64,000 bases of DNA from Fibrisoma limi BUZ 3 (GCF_000296815.2 NZ_CAIT01000007.1:496001-560000), one strand, 5' to 3'; numbered from the stretch's first letter, positions 53,740 to 63,699 are shown. Numbers and translations are program-made. The notes: generated from the letters alone by a model not told the origin.

Positions 53740-54603
53740 TCAGGTACCCGAGAAATAAGTCGTTTTCAGGTACTCCCGCAGTGAAGTTGGCTTGCGGCCC
53801 AGTAGACGCTCGACCGTATCGTGCGTCCCGGCCAGCATGCCGTCTTTGGTGGCGGCACCCCACTGGGCTAAGAAGGTGGCGACCACTTCGGGGAAGCCGG
53901 CGGCTACTTTCTTGGCGACGTAGGGCGCCAACTCGCTGCTTTTGTAAGCGATGGGCCGGCCTGCTAATGCGGAGAATTCCTGAGCGATGTCGTGAAACGA
54001 ATACGCTTCGCTCCCCGATAGGGTATACTCTTGGTTTTCATGCCCTTCGCTGGTCAGCAGGGCAGCCGTGGCGGCAGCCAGTTCGGTCCGCTTGACGAAA
54101 GCGATCTTACCTTCTCCCGCCGTGAAAAGTATCTCGGTGTCCGGCACCTCACTCCCAATCAGGTACCCAAGGCCTTCAAAGTAGTAGCCGTTTTTGAGAA
54201 TGGTGTACGCCAGCCCTGACGCTTTGAGGTATGCTTCAGTGGCCAGGTCACTTTCTGTGACCTCTGGCATCACAAAATTTGTGCTGCGCTGGATGCTGGT
54301 GTAAAAAAGGTGCTTCACCCCGGCTTCCTTAGCAGCGTCGATCACGTTTTGGTGCTGACGCACCCTGTCGGTAAATGCCACGGCGGAAACCAGCAGCACC
54401 TTATCGATGCCCTGAAAGGCTTGCACCAGCGCGGGATAGTCAACGTAATCCGCTTGCCGGACGTCTACGCCCTGCTTGACGAGATCCGTGGCTTTGTGGA
54501 CGTCGCGCACCAAGGCAGCTATTTTTGCGGCCGGGGTGCGCGTGAGCAAAAAGTCGATGGTTTGGTGGCCCAACCCACCGGTGGCTCCAGTTACTAGAAT
54601 CAT
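53740..54603 (-). CDS. NmrA-like NAD(P)H-binding quinone oxidoreductase/SDR
   Basis: I use ATG 54603 (MILVTGATGGLGHQTIDFLL) because the nucleotide-binding motif should follow the start closely. The 287-residue protein resembles YtfG-type quinone reductases or NmrA-like SDRs: LVRDVHKATDL, FQGIDKVLLVSAVAF, GVKHLFYTSIQ, and TLSGSEAYSFHDIAQEFSAL. It probably reduces quinones or aldehydes or senses NADPH. It is divergent from a HxlR regulator gene, which is the likely repressor. Confidence 0.87.
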   Translation of the reverse strand: MILVTGATGGLGHQTIDFLLTRTPAAKIAALVRDVHKATDLVKQGVDVRQADYVDYPALVQAFQGIDKVLLVSAVAFTDRVRQHQNVIDAAKEAGVKHLFYTSIQRSTNFVMPEVTESDLATEAYLKASGLAYTILKNGYYFEGLGYLIGSEVPDTEILFTAGEGKIAFVKRTELAAATAALLTSEGHENQEYTLSGSEAYSFHDIAQEFSALAGRPIAYKSSELAPYVAKKVAAGFPEVVATFLAQWGAATKDGMLAGTHDTVERLLGRKPTSLREYLKTTYFSGT

Positions 54604-54634
54604 GTTAATCAGAAATAAAAATCCGCGTATATTT

Positions 54635-54651
54635 ACTTGCAAATCGCAAGT
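54635..54651. promoter_or_regulatory. HxlR-type operator 1
   Basis: The 17-bp inverted repeat ACTTGC-aaatc-GCAAGT lies in the 102-bp spacer between the divergent NmrA-like and HxlR genes. The same half-sites recur at 54670-54686. Confidence 0.75.
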
Positions 54652-54669
54652 TCAAAACTAAAACAAAAC

Positions 54670-54686
54670 ACTTGCATAAAGCAAGT
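54670..54686. promoter_or_regulatory. HxlR-type operator 2
   Basis: ACTTGC-ataaa-GCAAGT has identical half-sites to operator 1, with centres 35 bp apart, 20 bases upstream of the HxlR start. The placement fits autoregulation plus repression of the divergent oxidoreductase gene. Confidence 0.75.
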
Positions 54687-54705
54687 AAAAGACAAATTGA
54701 TTTTT

Positions 54706-55122
54706 ATGAAAGAACTAAAACAGCGTTCTACTTGCCCCATTAGCACTTCACTCGACGTGCTAGGGGACAAATGGAGCCTTCTTGTTCTTCGGGATATGTT
54801 GTTCGCAGGGAAGTCTACCTATGGTCAATTCTTGCAGTCGGAGGAAAAAATTGCGACCAACATTCTAGCCGACCGCTTAGCGGCCCTAGAATCGCAAGGC
54901 ATCGTATCCAAGTCCATTGCCACCGATAAGAAATCGAAGTTCACCTACCGCCTTACAGAAAAAGGCGTTGATATAGTCCCCATCCTTGTCGAGCTCATTC
55001 TATGGGGAGCCAGGCATTGCTCCACCATCGTCGACCCTGGCTTATTGGAGGAACTCCATGCCGGCAAAGAGGCAGCCGTTGAGAAGTATAAGCAGCTCGC
55101 CCGCGACAAGGCCCTAACGTAA
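54706..55122 (+). CDS. HxlR family transcriptional regulator
   Basis: The start is at ATG 54706 (MKELKQRSTCPISTSLDVLG). The 138-residue winged-helix protein has the HxlR blocks CPISTSLDVLGDKWSLLVLR, LQSEEKIATNILADRL and YRLTEKG. HxlR members often respond to quinones or aldehydes through the N-terminal Cys, here in TCPIS (Cys 10). It sits back-to-back with the NmrA-like gene, with a matched pair of operators between them. Confidence 0.9.
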   Translation: MKELKQRSTCPISTSLDVLGDKWSLLVLRDMLFAGKSTYGQFLQSEEKIATNILADRLAALESQGIVSKSIATDKKSKFTYRLTEKGVDIVPILVELILWGARHCSTIVDPGLLEELHAGKEAAVEKYKQLARDKALT

Positions 55123-55746
55123 AACAAGAGCCACAGATTATTAATAATCAGGTTGCCTCAAGCGGAGAATTTTACCAGCAAATCTGATGCTGTCCACCTT
55201 GTGGGGGAATTTTTATTCTGACCATTGATATTGCTGAAGAAGCCGGTAAGTGGTCGATTAACCTGGGCTGGTTAATTGGGCTTGTCTTCTACGTCACGCA
55301 TCTGAACGGGCTGAACTTGATCAACCCCTTCGATGGCAACCCGACCAGCGTACTGCTCTATTCGATTGCACGCACCATTTAGCTTGACTTTAGCTTTTAA
55401 GAAGAAGCCCGCTGGGGCTTTGGTATGTAGATTTGGGTCGGGGCTTGTTTTCGTTCGTCACTCTATTGGCTAATGACCTTTGGCCCCAGGGATTACTACT
55501 GCGTCAGCAGAGCAGTTGGTATGAAAAGGCAGCCTACCTTTGTAGATGCCCTAGGCAGTGTACGGTCGTTGTTATGGGGCGAAATGATTTTTTACACATC
55601 GCCTTTGGAGAGTGAATATGTAAAAATCCCCCGCCAGCAGTTTCTGCTTTGGCAGAGTGCATTAGCGTGGGCAGCATAATACTAAAGTCAAGCTTAGAAG
55701 TACCAATTCCGCAGAGGTGCCGGTCGCCCCTGGACCGGCAGGCGCT
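55123..55746. other. region of coding remnants without an intact gene
   Basis: Two pieces look formerly coding on the plus strand. At about 55209-55383 there is a hydrophobic membrane-like stretch (WSINLGWLIGLVFYVTHLNG and following, then a stop). At about 55490-55678 a reading ends FVDALGSVRSLLWGE...KIPRQQFLLWQSALAWAA, which looks like the tail of a larger protein, possibly a transposase. I recognise neither with confidence. Confidence 0.4.
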
Positions 55747-56298
55747 TCACAACCGCGCTCGTCTGGTATGTAGTTCACGGACTTTATCTCGAGTCCGTTT
55801 CAGGCGCATCTTTACGGCGCTTTCGCTCAGCTTCAATTCCTCGCTGATCTCCTGCACGTTCTTGCCCTGCTCGTACTTCATGCTAAGTAAATTACGCTCA
55901 AACTGGGGCAAGTCGTCGACAAACTGCGACAGTTGCTGCAGCCGGGCATGCAGCGTTGACGAGTCGTCGCTATCGGCTACTTCATCGGCAAATTCAGATT
56001 CCAGGGGCATCGTGTTCAGTCGTTTGCCGGTTCGGATGTGGTCCATGCAGTAATTATATGAGATGGAATACAGCCAGGTTGAAAAAGCAGCCCGCTGCTG
56101 GAAGTTGTCAAGGCGGGTGAAAACCCGGACAAAAATATCCTGCGTAAGATCTTGTGCCGTTTCGTGATCCTTAAAAAAGGACATACACCGGTTATAGACT
56201 TTAGTTACATAACGCTCGTACAGAATATTGAAATAATCGCTTTGGTGCGTATCGACGTACAAGCGGACTAATTCTTCATCATTCAGTGGGGATTTCAT
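55747..56298 (-). CDS. ECF-type RNA polymerase sigma-70 factor
   Basis: The start is at ATG 56298 (MKSPLNDEELVRLYVDTHQS). The 183-residue protein has region 2 (ILYERYVTKVYNRCMSF, DLTQDIFVRVFTRLDNFQ, FSTWLYSISYNYCMDHIR) and region 4 (MKYEQGKNVQEISEELKL, SESAVKMRLKRTRDKVREL). No anti-sigma factor gene is adjacent, so control is not obvious from context. It is divergent from the PAS kinase gene across a 525-base spacer. Confidence 0.92.
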   Translation of the reverse strand: MKSPLNDEELVRLYVDTHQSDYFNILYERYVTKVYNRCMSFFKDHETAQDLTQDIFVRVFTRLDNFQQRAAFSTWLYSISYNYCMDHIRTGKRLNTMPLESEFADEVADSDDSSTLHARLQQLSQFVDDLPQFERNLLSMKYEQGKNVQEISEELKLSESAVKMRLKRTRDKVRELHTRRARL

Positions 56299-56823
56299 AG
56301 CGAGAGACAGACAGATCAACTGAATGATTAGATTTGGAACGCGTTAAGCACAACCGGCCTAAGCAGAGTGAGTGACTGAACAAGATGATAAGAAGGGTAC
56401 TTATTCTCAAGTGTGGCAATCAACATAGTTGATATATGATGGTTAGTTGTAAAGTGGTTATTTCAGGAACCAAAGTAATCGCATTAAGTAATTACACTCA
56501 TTAACACGCTATTAAAATGTAACTACACTAAATGTATAGGCAAATATATTGTTACGTGTTTGCTTTACCCAAACTGCTTTGACAATTAATACCTAGGCAG
56601 GAGGCTTACGTACCGAAACGTCAACAACTAAACCATACTTGTTTAATTACCAGCTTAAAAAATTAGTAAATTGGCCATGTTTATTTACTACCCATCCGTT
56701 GACTCCCTACAGTATACCAGTAAAATTCATCAGAGTGATACTATTAATTACTAGGTTTGACCCACCCAAAAAGTATATTACATTTACTCAGCAGTAACTA
56801 TTACTCAATAAACAAGCGTAATC
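56299..56823. other. 525-bp divergent intergenic region
   Basis: This AT-rich spacer separates the ECF sigma gene (minus) and the PAS kinase gene (plus). TAGGTTTG at 56752-56759 matches the Bacteroidota -7 box on the plus strand, but no convincing -33 element lies at the right distance. No coding sequence is seen. Confidence 0.4.
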
Positions 56824-58446
56824 GTGTCCATTTCTACTGCACCTGATGCGAAACGTGCAGAAGCCCGTATCGAGCTTCTCCCAACCCAACAGCCTTATCT
56901 GGATGTGCTTGATGCCTTGATGGAAGGAACACTTTCAGCTTTTCTGTATTGTGTGCCGATATTAGAAAATGGTGAGGTAACCGATTTTCAGTACATCTGG
57001 GGTAATCGCAAGGCACACGAACTGGTTAACCTGAATCCTGAACAGTTCCGACAGACGACCATGTTGCAGCTTTTCCCATATTTTCGGCAGACAGGTCTGT
57101 TTAATCGGTACATAACGGCCTGGCTGACGGGGGAGCCACAGCGGTTTGAACGGGAGCATATCATCGGAGATTCTGTCAAGTGGGTCGATGTATCGGTGGT
57201 GAAGCAGGGCGAGGGACTGGTCATTACGGCACTCGACATCACGGATTCCCGCCAGCTTCGGCATCAGTTGCATCAACAAGCTCAACTGTTGCACAACATT
57301 GTAGATAATTCGCCGGCTGGACTGGTCCTCTATGAACCCGTTCTGGATACGGCCGGAACCATCGTCGATTTTCAGTATGTAGTCACGAATGCGTCGAATG
57401 CCCGTACAACAGGGCGTAGCGTGGAGGAAATGGTTGGGAACCTGTTATCCGTCCTGTTTCCTGATATTTATGCGCAGGGCTTTTTTGACCAGTTGGTAGG
57501 TGTTCATCAGACCGGCCAATCGCAACGGGTCGAACGGCGCTTTCAGGGCGACCAACTGGATGTCTGGGTAGACGGCAGCCTGGTAAAAACCGATAAATAC
57601 GTATTATTCACCTACCAGGATATCACGTTGCTCAAACAGCAGCAACTGGCGCTGGCTGACCAGGCGGCCTTACTACGGGAGAAAAACCAGGCGCTGAACC
57701 GCTCCAACGCCGATCTGGAACGATTCGCATCGGTTGCGTCGCACGACATGAAAGAGCCGCTACGCAAAATCAAAGCGTTCGGCGATATGCTGTACAATGA
57801 ATACGGCGGAACACTGCCTACCGAAGCGCTGGACCTATTAAAACGAATGCAGACTGCCTCAGCCCGCCTGATGCAGCTAATTGACAGTTTGCTTGAATTT
57901 TCGCGGATTACGAACGACAGCGATGCGTTTAACCCGGTTGCCCTGCCCAACGTACTACATCAGGTTCTTCAAAATCTGGATGTATCGATCAGTGAACAGC
58001 AGGCTACCATAACCGTGGGCGATCTGCCGACTGTGCTGGGCAGTGCATTTCAACTGGAGCAGTTATTCCAGAATTTACTGGCCAACGCTATTAAGTTTCG
58101 TCGGCCGGATGCCGCTCCGATCATCCAGATTAACAGCCTTCGACTTCAGCCTGATCAGCTTCCGGAATCATGCACGTACCTCACCAGTACGGTTCCGCAG
58201 GCAGCGGGCTGGTGGCAAATTCAAGTCAGCGACAACGGCATTGGTTTCCAGCAACAGGATGCCGACCTCATTTTTCAGGCATTTCGCAAGCTTCATGGTC
58301 GCCGGCAGTACGAGGGTGCAGGGTTGGGCCTGGCCACGGTTCGCCAGGTTGCGCAGAATCACCGGGGCACGATAACAACCTGGAGCCAACCGGGTCAGGG
58401 TGCTACGTTCACTGTTTACCTGCCGTCCTTTGACGTAGCACCCTGA
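56824..58446 (+). CDS. PAS domain-containing sensor histidine kinase
   Basis: The 540-residue protein starts at GTG 56824 (MSISTAPDAKRAEARIELLP), with no closer ATG that keeps the first domain. It has two PAS domains at about 25-150 and 155-275, a coiled coil, HisKA with ASHDMKEPLRKI (His near 309), and HATPase (NLLANAIKF, DNGIGF, GAGLGLATV, GATFTVYLP). No membrane segment is present, so it probably senses a cytoplasmic signal. No receiver gene is adjacent. Confidence 0.92.
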   Translation: MSISTAPDAKRAEARIELLPTQQPYLDVLDALMEGTLSAFLYCVPILENGEVTDFQYIWGNRKAHELVNLNPEQFRQTTMLQLFPYFRQTGLFNRYITAWLTGEPQRFEREHIIGDSVKWVDVSVVKQGEGLVITALDITDSRQLRHQLHQQAQLLHNIVDNSPAGLVLYEPVLDTAGTIVDFQYVVTNASNARTTGRSVEEMVGNLLSVLFPDIYAQGFFDQLVGVHQTGQSQRVERRFQGDQLDVWVDGSLVKTDKYVLFTYQDITLLKQQQLALADQAALLREKNQALNRSNADLERFASVASHDMKEPLRKIKAFGDMLYNEYGGTLPTEALDLLKRMQTASARLMQLIDSLLEFSRITNDSDAFNPVALPNVLHQVLQNLDVSISEQQATITVGDLPTVLGSAFQLEQLFQNLLANAIKFRRPDAAPIIQINSLRLQPDQLPESCTYLTSTVPQAAGWWQIQVSDNGIGFQQQDADLIFQAFRKLHGRRQYEGAGLGLATVRQVAQNHRGTITTWSQPGQGATFTVYLPSFDVAP

Positions 58447-58455
58447 CCCTATGGT

Positions 58456-59442
58456 TTACTTTTCCGCCAGTTGCAGTTCTGCCGATTTACCAGCAATGTC
58501 GTTACGTACTTTCGGTACTGTTTTGAGGTAATCATACACCGCAGCGATCTCTTTCTCCGATAGGGCCACCATCGGGCTCATAGGGTAGCGAAGAACTGAG
58601 CCGTCGGGCCGAACGCCATGCTTTACGGCCCGTATGAACTGCTCTTTCGTGTATTTTTTACCGATACCAGTCTCTTCGTCGAAGGTCAGGTTGGCCGACA
58701 GAATCGGTTTACCATCCAACCCATTGAATTTGCTACCTCCCCCAAAATACCCCTTTGTCCGTTCCGGATTCTGTTTGTCCAGATCCAGGTAGTCGGCCGA
58801 ATGGCAACCGTAACAATCGGCAACGGCCGTAGCAATGTATTTCCCAACCGCTGCCGACTTAGTACTGTCGGGGAGTTCAATGGTCTGTTCCGGATAGTCG
58901 CCAGGCTTAATGATTGTCCACATCAGCATTTTTGCCACGAAGCTATACTCGGCCGGTGGCGCTTCTTTCCGGGAGGGCTGTACCGGGAACTGGTCAGAGC
59001 GCAGCCAGGCCACAACCGACTTAACATCTTCGTCGGCCATTAAGCCATACTGCGGCATGAAAGCCGTCGACCCATTGGGACGGATACCGGTGCGCAGGAA
59101 ATAAATGATCTGGCCGTCGGTCCAGTTACCGATTCCCTTCTCTTTGTCCTGCGTGATGTTGCGGGAATATATATTGCCAAACATAGCCGGAATATCGTCC
59201 AGGTGCTTGCCCGTCAGCCGATTGTCGTTATCACCGTGGCAGGCAATACATTGTAGCTGGGCAATGGTTTCGCCCCGTTTAATCCGGGCCTCTGTCACTT
59301 CCACCTTGATGTCGGGTGCCACAGGGGGATCATACGTACGCGGTGGCGTCAGGGCAACGTAGGCGCAAAAGCCACCAATTAAAAGTAGGAGAACGAGCAA
59401 CCCCTGCCCGAATCGTTTCAGGATTTTTTTAACCGTTTTCAT
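58456..59442 (-). CDS. membrane-anchored dihaem c-type cytochrome
   Basis: The 328-residue protein has an N-terminal membrane anchor (LLVLLLLIGGFCAYVAL) and two haem-binding sites, CIACH at 65-69 and CYGCH at 210-214. Likely axial methionines lie in the STAFMPQYG and RYPMSPMVALSE stretches. It is a periplasmic electron carrier or dehydrogenase subunit of the kind found with alcohol or sugar dehydrogenases, but no partner enzyme gene is next to it. It is convergent with the PAS kinase gene, 9 bases apart. Confidence 0.9.
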   Translation of the reverse strand: MKTVKKILKRFGQGLLVLLLLIGGFCAYVALTPPRTYDPPVAPDIKVEVTEARIKRGETIAQLQCIACHGDNDNRLTGKHLDDIPAMFGNIYSRNITQDKEKGIGNWTDGQIIYFLRTGIRPNGSTAFMPQYGLMADEDVKSVVAWLRSDQFPVQPSRKEAPPAEYSFVAKMLMWTIIKPGDYPEQTIELPDSTKSAAVGKYIATAVADCYGCHSADYLDLDKQNPERTKGYFGGGSKFNGLDGKPILSANLTFDEETGIGKKYTKEQFIRAVKHGVRPDGSVLRYPMSPMVALSEKEIAAVYDYLKTVPKVRNDIAGKSAELQLAEK

Positions 59443-59682
59443 GGAAAGCCATCACTAAAGTTGTTTACTGGCCCAAAATTGATGGCCGGGGGCTGCGTAT
59501 CCAGCAGTTAGCCTGATGAAACGGAATTCCTGTCTAATGAGACGCGAAAAGCATGGACTCAAGCGATAAGCTTGTCACTAGCTCTGAAAGTAGCGAAAAA
59601 GCCAGCTCGTCGATTCATTTACTTTTTTGGCGTTTTATTTGTACTTTTCGCCTAACCCCTACCAACCTTCACACTACCTTAT

Positions 59683-60816
59683 ATGAGCCGCGCTGCCATC
59701 TCGTTTTTACTTTTCTGGCTAATCAGTCTCTCGGTCAGCGGCCAATGCGACGTATCGCAGGACTCTGCCGGGCGAATCATCACTACCTGCCAGGTTTACT
59801 CCACGTCACGGCCAAACGAAATCAAATCGTATCATAAGCAAACGGTCTATCTCGGCAGTGAATACTTCACGTATCCAATATGGCAACAGGGCACCGTCTG
59901 GCTAGACAATGCAGGCCAGCCCATTTCCTGCCAGATCGCTTACAGTTTAGTCGATCAGAAGGTATACTGCCGATTCAACGGAAGCTTGACAAGCCGCGTG
60001 GTTACTCCTGAATCGTTCAGCATTAATGGCTTGTTATTTACCCGACGACAACCCGGCTCGGTAGGCCGCGGCTATCTGGCGGTGTTGCGCAACGGCCAGA
60101 CAAAGCTCCTGTTGAACCTACAGCGGCATTTGGTTACGGCAAGAATTACCGATGGTTATGCTAAAGGCGATGCGTTCGATGGCTCGTATCAAACTCGAAA
60201 AATCTATTACATCCAGAAAGGAGACGCTCAACCAGAGCCTATTGACCTGACACGGCCTTCGCTCCTGAATGCGCTTTACGATCAGGCCGAAAAACTAGCA
60301 GAACGATTTCCCGAAACCACCCTTACGACCGAAACCGTTGTGAACGCATTGGCCTATTACGACCAGCTCACGGCCGCAACCGGCCCCCTTAAACCAGCGT
60401 TGAGCATGGAGCCGGTATTTACACAGGCGCTACACAATCGTATTAAATACCCCAGCCGCGCCTGGAATGAAGGTGTATACGGTCGCGTGTACATCAGGTT
60501 TGAAATCACCAAACGCGGAGAAGCGATCAACATTACGTCGCTTAGTCCCGAGAACAACGAGTATGGCTTCGATCAGGCTGTTAAACAGGCATTACGTAAA
60601 CTTTCTGTTTTAAAACCCGTCTACGCCGGAAAATACGTTCTGCCCGTTGCATTTACCTTCACCAATACGTTGGCATCGACCAGCGCCTGTTTGCCAACCC
60701 GTACGCTGTCACCCGATCAATTGGCGGACTGTACAATTCTGGAAGAGTTTACGGTCCCTATCGTTGTTACAAAAAAAGTCGGCACTTGTCGCGAAATCTG
60801 GGGCACTTCCAGGTAA
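59683..60816 (+). CDS. secreted protein with TonB-like C-terminal domain
   Basis: The 377-residue protein has a signal peptide (FLLFWLISLSVSGQ) and an N-terminal half that is not recognised. From about 240 to 330 it has a TonB C-terminal-type domain (MEPVFTQALHNRIKYPSRAW, GVYGRVYIRFEITKRGEAIN, FDQAVKQALRKL, VLPVAFTFTN). True TonB has a membrane anchor, whereas this protein seems to be exported, so it is more likely a TonB-domain protein of another role. A terminator follows. Confidence 0.78.
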   Translation: MSRAAISFLLFWLISLSVSGQCDVSQDSAGRIITTCQVYSTSRPNEIKSYHKQTVYLGSEYFTYPIWQQGTVWLDNAGQPISCQIAYSLVDQKVYCRFNGSLTSRVVTPESFSINGLLFTRRQPGSVGRGYLAVLRNGQTKLLLNLQRHLVTARITDGYAKGDAFDGSYQTRKIYYIQKGDAQPEPIDLTRPSLLNALYDQAEKLAERFPETTLTTETVVNALAYYDQLTAATGPLKPALSMEPVFTQALHNRIKYPSRAWNEGVYGRVYIRFEITKRGEAINITSLSPENNEYGFDQAVKQALRKLSVLKPVYAGKYVLPVAFTFTNTLASTSACLPTRTLSPDQLADCTILEEFTVPIVVTKKVGTCREIWGTSR

Positions 60817-60832
60817 TCTGACGGCAAAAAAT

Positions 60833-60863
60833 AACCCCACCGGAAGCTTCCTTCGATGGGGTT
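60833..60863. terminator. bidirectional terminator between convergent genes
   Basis: A stem of AACCCCA and TGGGGTT encloses a further GGAAGCTTCC palindrome. It is followed by TGTTTGTTT on the plus strand and TTATTTTTT on the minus strand, so it can serve both the TonB-domain gene and the sortilin-type gene. Confidence 0.7.
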
Positions 60864-60890
60864 TGTTTGTTTAACAGGCTATGGGAAACG

Positions 60891-63545
60891 CTATTTCTTC
60901 AGCACCCGCTTTACGGTCTGCCGGTCGCCCTGTTTGACCTGGAGCAGGTACAGCCCCGCCGGTAACGAACCGATGGATAGTCTGTGCTGCGTGGTAGCGG
61001 TTGTCTGTTCGTTCAGCAGCGCTCCGTCAGGCCGAAGCAGCCGTAGCCGGGTACCTTTCACCGCACGCGGCAGTTGAACCGTCAGAGCATCGTCGGCCGG
61101 GTTGGGGAAAACGCTTACCTCATCGTCGAACGTCGGCTCGGTGGCCGTAACGAGATACGCAAGCTGATCCGATACGGCTGTACCGGTACATTCATTGGCC
61201 ACCCGAACGGCGTAAATCCCCGGAAAGTTTTTAGGATCATATGTACGGCTCGTAGCCCCCGGAATGGGCCGGTCGTTGAGCAACCACTGGTACGCAAACG
61301 CAGCATCGACCGTAGTCAGTTTTGAGCTGTCAACTTTCACTACTGGTTTAGTCGGAATGGGGTTAGGCGTCAGTTTTATAGGAATGTCCGCGCTTTGCGT
61401 AGCCGGACTCGATGCGACGATGCGCATGCGGTAGTTATCGCTGGCCACCGTTCCGGTCGGCATCCGCAAATCGATCGGGCACCCGAAAAAGCCCTGATCC
61501 GTTGCCTGACCCGGCGACGCACAACCTGCCAACGGGGTAATAAGCGTGGTCGAATACACACCATCCGGCCCCGACACCTGAATGGTAAACTGATTTTTTT
61601 CTTCAAACGTATCGCTGATACGGTACCGAACCTGAATTAACCCGTTGACGCAGGTAGACGACACGACCGGCTCAGGCGTGATGTAGGGCGCTTCGTTCAT
61701 GGGGCGGGTCCAGATGCCGTATAATGTAGAACCGTATAACTGGTTGTTCTCGGCCGCCAGCGGAAACATGCGCAGGTCTTCGGCCGCTACGTTCTCACGA
61801 CTGGCCTGTAGCAGGGGTAAGCCGTTGTTGTACCGACGCCAGAAAGCGGCCTTGGTCGTTGATAGGCCAGCGCCTTTGAACGTACCGACAAAAATGCCCG
61901 CCGACGTAGGCAGGATTGACCGAACCGTCGATGACGTAATGCCTTTGTCAGCGCGCGTCCAGGTCTGTCCTTTATCCGTTGAGCGGTATAATGACTCGCT
62001 GTTTGTTCCTACGTAGAGTGTATCGCCCACGGCCGCCAGCGTCCAGACATCGGCGTTTTCGCGAATTCCTTTTACTCGCTCCCAGCTTGCTCCGTTGTTG
62101 GTAGACTGAAACATGCCGGCGGCTGAGTAGCCGACGTACAGGGTGTTTTTTACGTTGGAGATGAACGTCGGGCGATTATTGGTAGCCGTAGGTAGCCCAT
62201 CGCGTGACAGCGCCCGCCAGACCCGGCCTCCATCCGTTGACCGATAGATACCATCGTTCAGCGTCGCGGCCAGTATGTCGTTGCCACTCACCCAGATCGA
62301 CGTCAGAAACACCCCATCCGGAATAGCCAGGGGCTGGTTTACTTTCTGCCAGGTATCGCCATCGTCGGTAGAGCGGTACAGATCCCGATTAGTCAGGTAC
62401 AGGGTGTTACCATCACGTTTCATGTCCTGAATCAGTTCGTCGTCGGTCATCTTGTACCGCACAATTTTCCAGGTTTTGCCGCCGTCCAGCGACCGGACTA
62501 CGTTCTCGCCCGAAACGCACCAGAGTTTGTTTCCGCTGGTAACGAGCAGTTCCGTATCGGCCAGCAGTCCGGCGTTTGATTCGGTCCAGCTTTGGCCAGC
62601 GTTGTCCGTCCGGAACAGCCCTTCACTGTTCGTAGCCGCCAGCAAAGAGTTGCCGATGAACGTAAGGCCGGATATAGTTGCATCGGATGGAAAATTGTCC
62701 ATCTGCGCCCAGGTAGTCCCCTTGTTGGTCGAGCGGTAAATACCGGTATCCGTTCCAATGTAGATGACCCCATTTTTCACTTTAATGACATACACAGACG
62801 TACCGAAGGGCAGACCGGTGTTTGACGCGGTCCAGGTAGTTCCCTGATCGAGTGAGCGAAAAAAGCCCTGGCCATACGAACCGGCCATGATCGCCCCTTC
62901 ACCTTGCTCAAGCGCAAAGACATTCCCTTCCAGCGCGTTACGGCTGGCCGACGTAATCGGCGACCGTACCAATGCCCAGGTTTCGCCGTCGTCGATAGAG
63001 CGGTAAATTCCGAGTCCCGTACCGGCCAGAATAGCCCGGCTGCCCGGAATAGCCACCAGGGAGAAAATACCATCGCGGGTGTAGAGTCCATTGCTGACCT
63101 CGCGCCAGTTGGCCCCATCGTTTGACGAGCGAAAGACGCCCTCGGCCGTGGCGGCATACAGGTACTGACCGACGCGCAGAAAGCCATAGGCCCGGGGCTG
63201 ACCACTGGTCCGCGTTACATCAAACCGACCGCTGGCCATCCAGGTTGCTCCGCCATTGGTTGACTTATACACGCCGGTTCCGCCCGTACCGACCAGAATC
63301 AGCGAATCCGTCACCAACGCAGCCGTAATGGGCGAATTGGGCAGGCCCTGGGTTGTAATCTGCCAGTTTTTACCCCCGTCGGTCGACCGGAAAAAACTAC
63401 CGGTTGGGCCAGAGGCCAGAGTCACCTTCTCGTTCGATTCAAGGATCTCAATCGGCCCGCCATAAGGCCCCAGCGGCTTCCATTGGGCCAACAACCGGAT
63501 TGGCAATAACAGTATAAAGAGGAAGTAGATAGTTGGACGTATCAT
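60891..63545 (-). CDS. sortilin/BNR-repeat propeller protein with T9SS sorting tail
   Basis: I start at ATG 63545 (MIRPTIYFLFILLLPIRLLA), a signal peptide. The 884-residue protein has about a dozen repeats with the S.DGG..W and R.SD.G.TW patterns of BNR/VPS10-type propellers (FRSTDGGKNWQI, YRSTDKGQTWTR), in the first 590 residues. Ig-like domains follow (about 610-800), then a T9SS type A tail (VFPNPADDALTVQLP...LPAGLYLLQVKQGD, and a final VKRVLKK). It is probably secreted and surface-bound, with no sialidase active-site residues recognised. Confidence 0.87.
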   Translation of the reverse strand: MIRPTIYFLFILLLPIRLLAQWKPLGPYGGPIEILESNEKVTLASGPTGSFFRSTDGGKNWQITTQGLPNSPITAALVTDSLILVGTGGTGVYKSTNGGATWMASGRFDVTRTSGQPRAYGFLRVGQYLYAATAEGVFRSSNDGANWREVSNGLYTRDGIFSLVAIPGSRAILAGTGLGIYRSIDDGETWALVRSPITSASRNALEGNVFALEQGEGAIMAGSYGQGFFRSLDQGTTWTASNTGLPFGTSVYVIKVKNGVIYIGTDTGIYRSTNKGTTWAQMDNFPSDATISGLTFIGNSLLAATNSEGLFRTDNAGQSWTESNAGLLADTELLVTSGNKLWCVSGENVVRSLDGGKTWKIVRYKMTDDELIQDMKRDGNTLYLTNRDLYRSTDDGDTWQKVNQPLAIPDGVFLTSIWVSGNDILAATLNDGIYRSTDGGRVWRALSRDGLPTATNNRPTFISNVKNTLYVGYSAAGMFQSTNNGASWERVKGIRENADVWTLAAVGDTLYVGTNSESLYRSTDKGQTWTRADKGITSSTVRSILPTSAGIFVGTFKGAGLSTTKAAFWRRYNNGLPLLQASRENVAAEDLRMFPLAAENNQLYGSTLYGIWTRPMNEAPYITPEPVVSSTCVNGLIQVRYRISDTFEEKNQFTIQVSGPDGVYSTTLITPLAGCASPGQATDQGFFGCPIDLRMPTGTVASDNYRMRIVASSPATQSADIPIKLTPNPIPTKPVVKVDSSKLTTVDAAFAYQWLLNDRPIPGATSRTYDPKNFPGIYAVRVANECTGTAVSDQLAYLVTATEPTFDDEVSVFPNPADDALTVQLPRAVKGTRLRLLRPDGALLNEQTTATTQHRLSIGSLPAGLYLLQVKQGDRQTVKRVLKK

Positions 63546-63699
63546 AGCGGCACAATAATGCATGATTATGCGAAAGATACGGGTGCCGAACCGCCGGTTG
63601 AAATGTATTTACTAATAGGTACGCCCCGGCGAGCCAGCGGGCGGATTCAGCACCAGCCCCGCCCGCTAATCCAATTGCCGGAAAATTTCGCCAGCGCAG

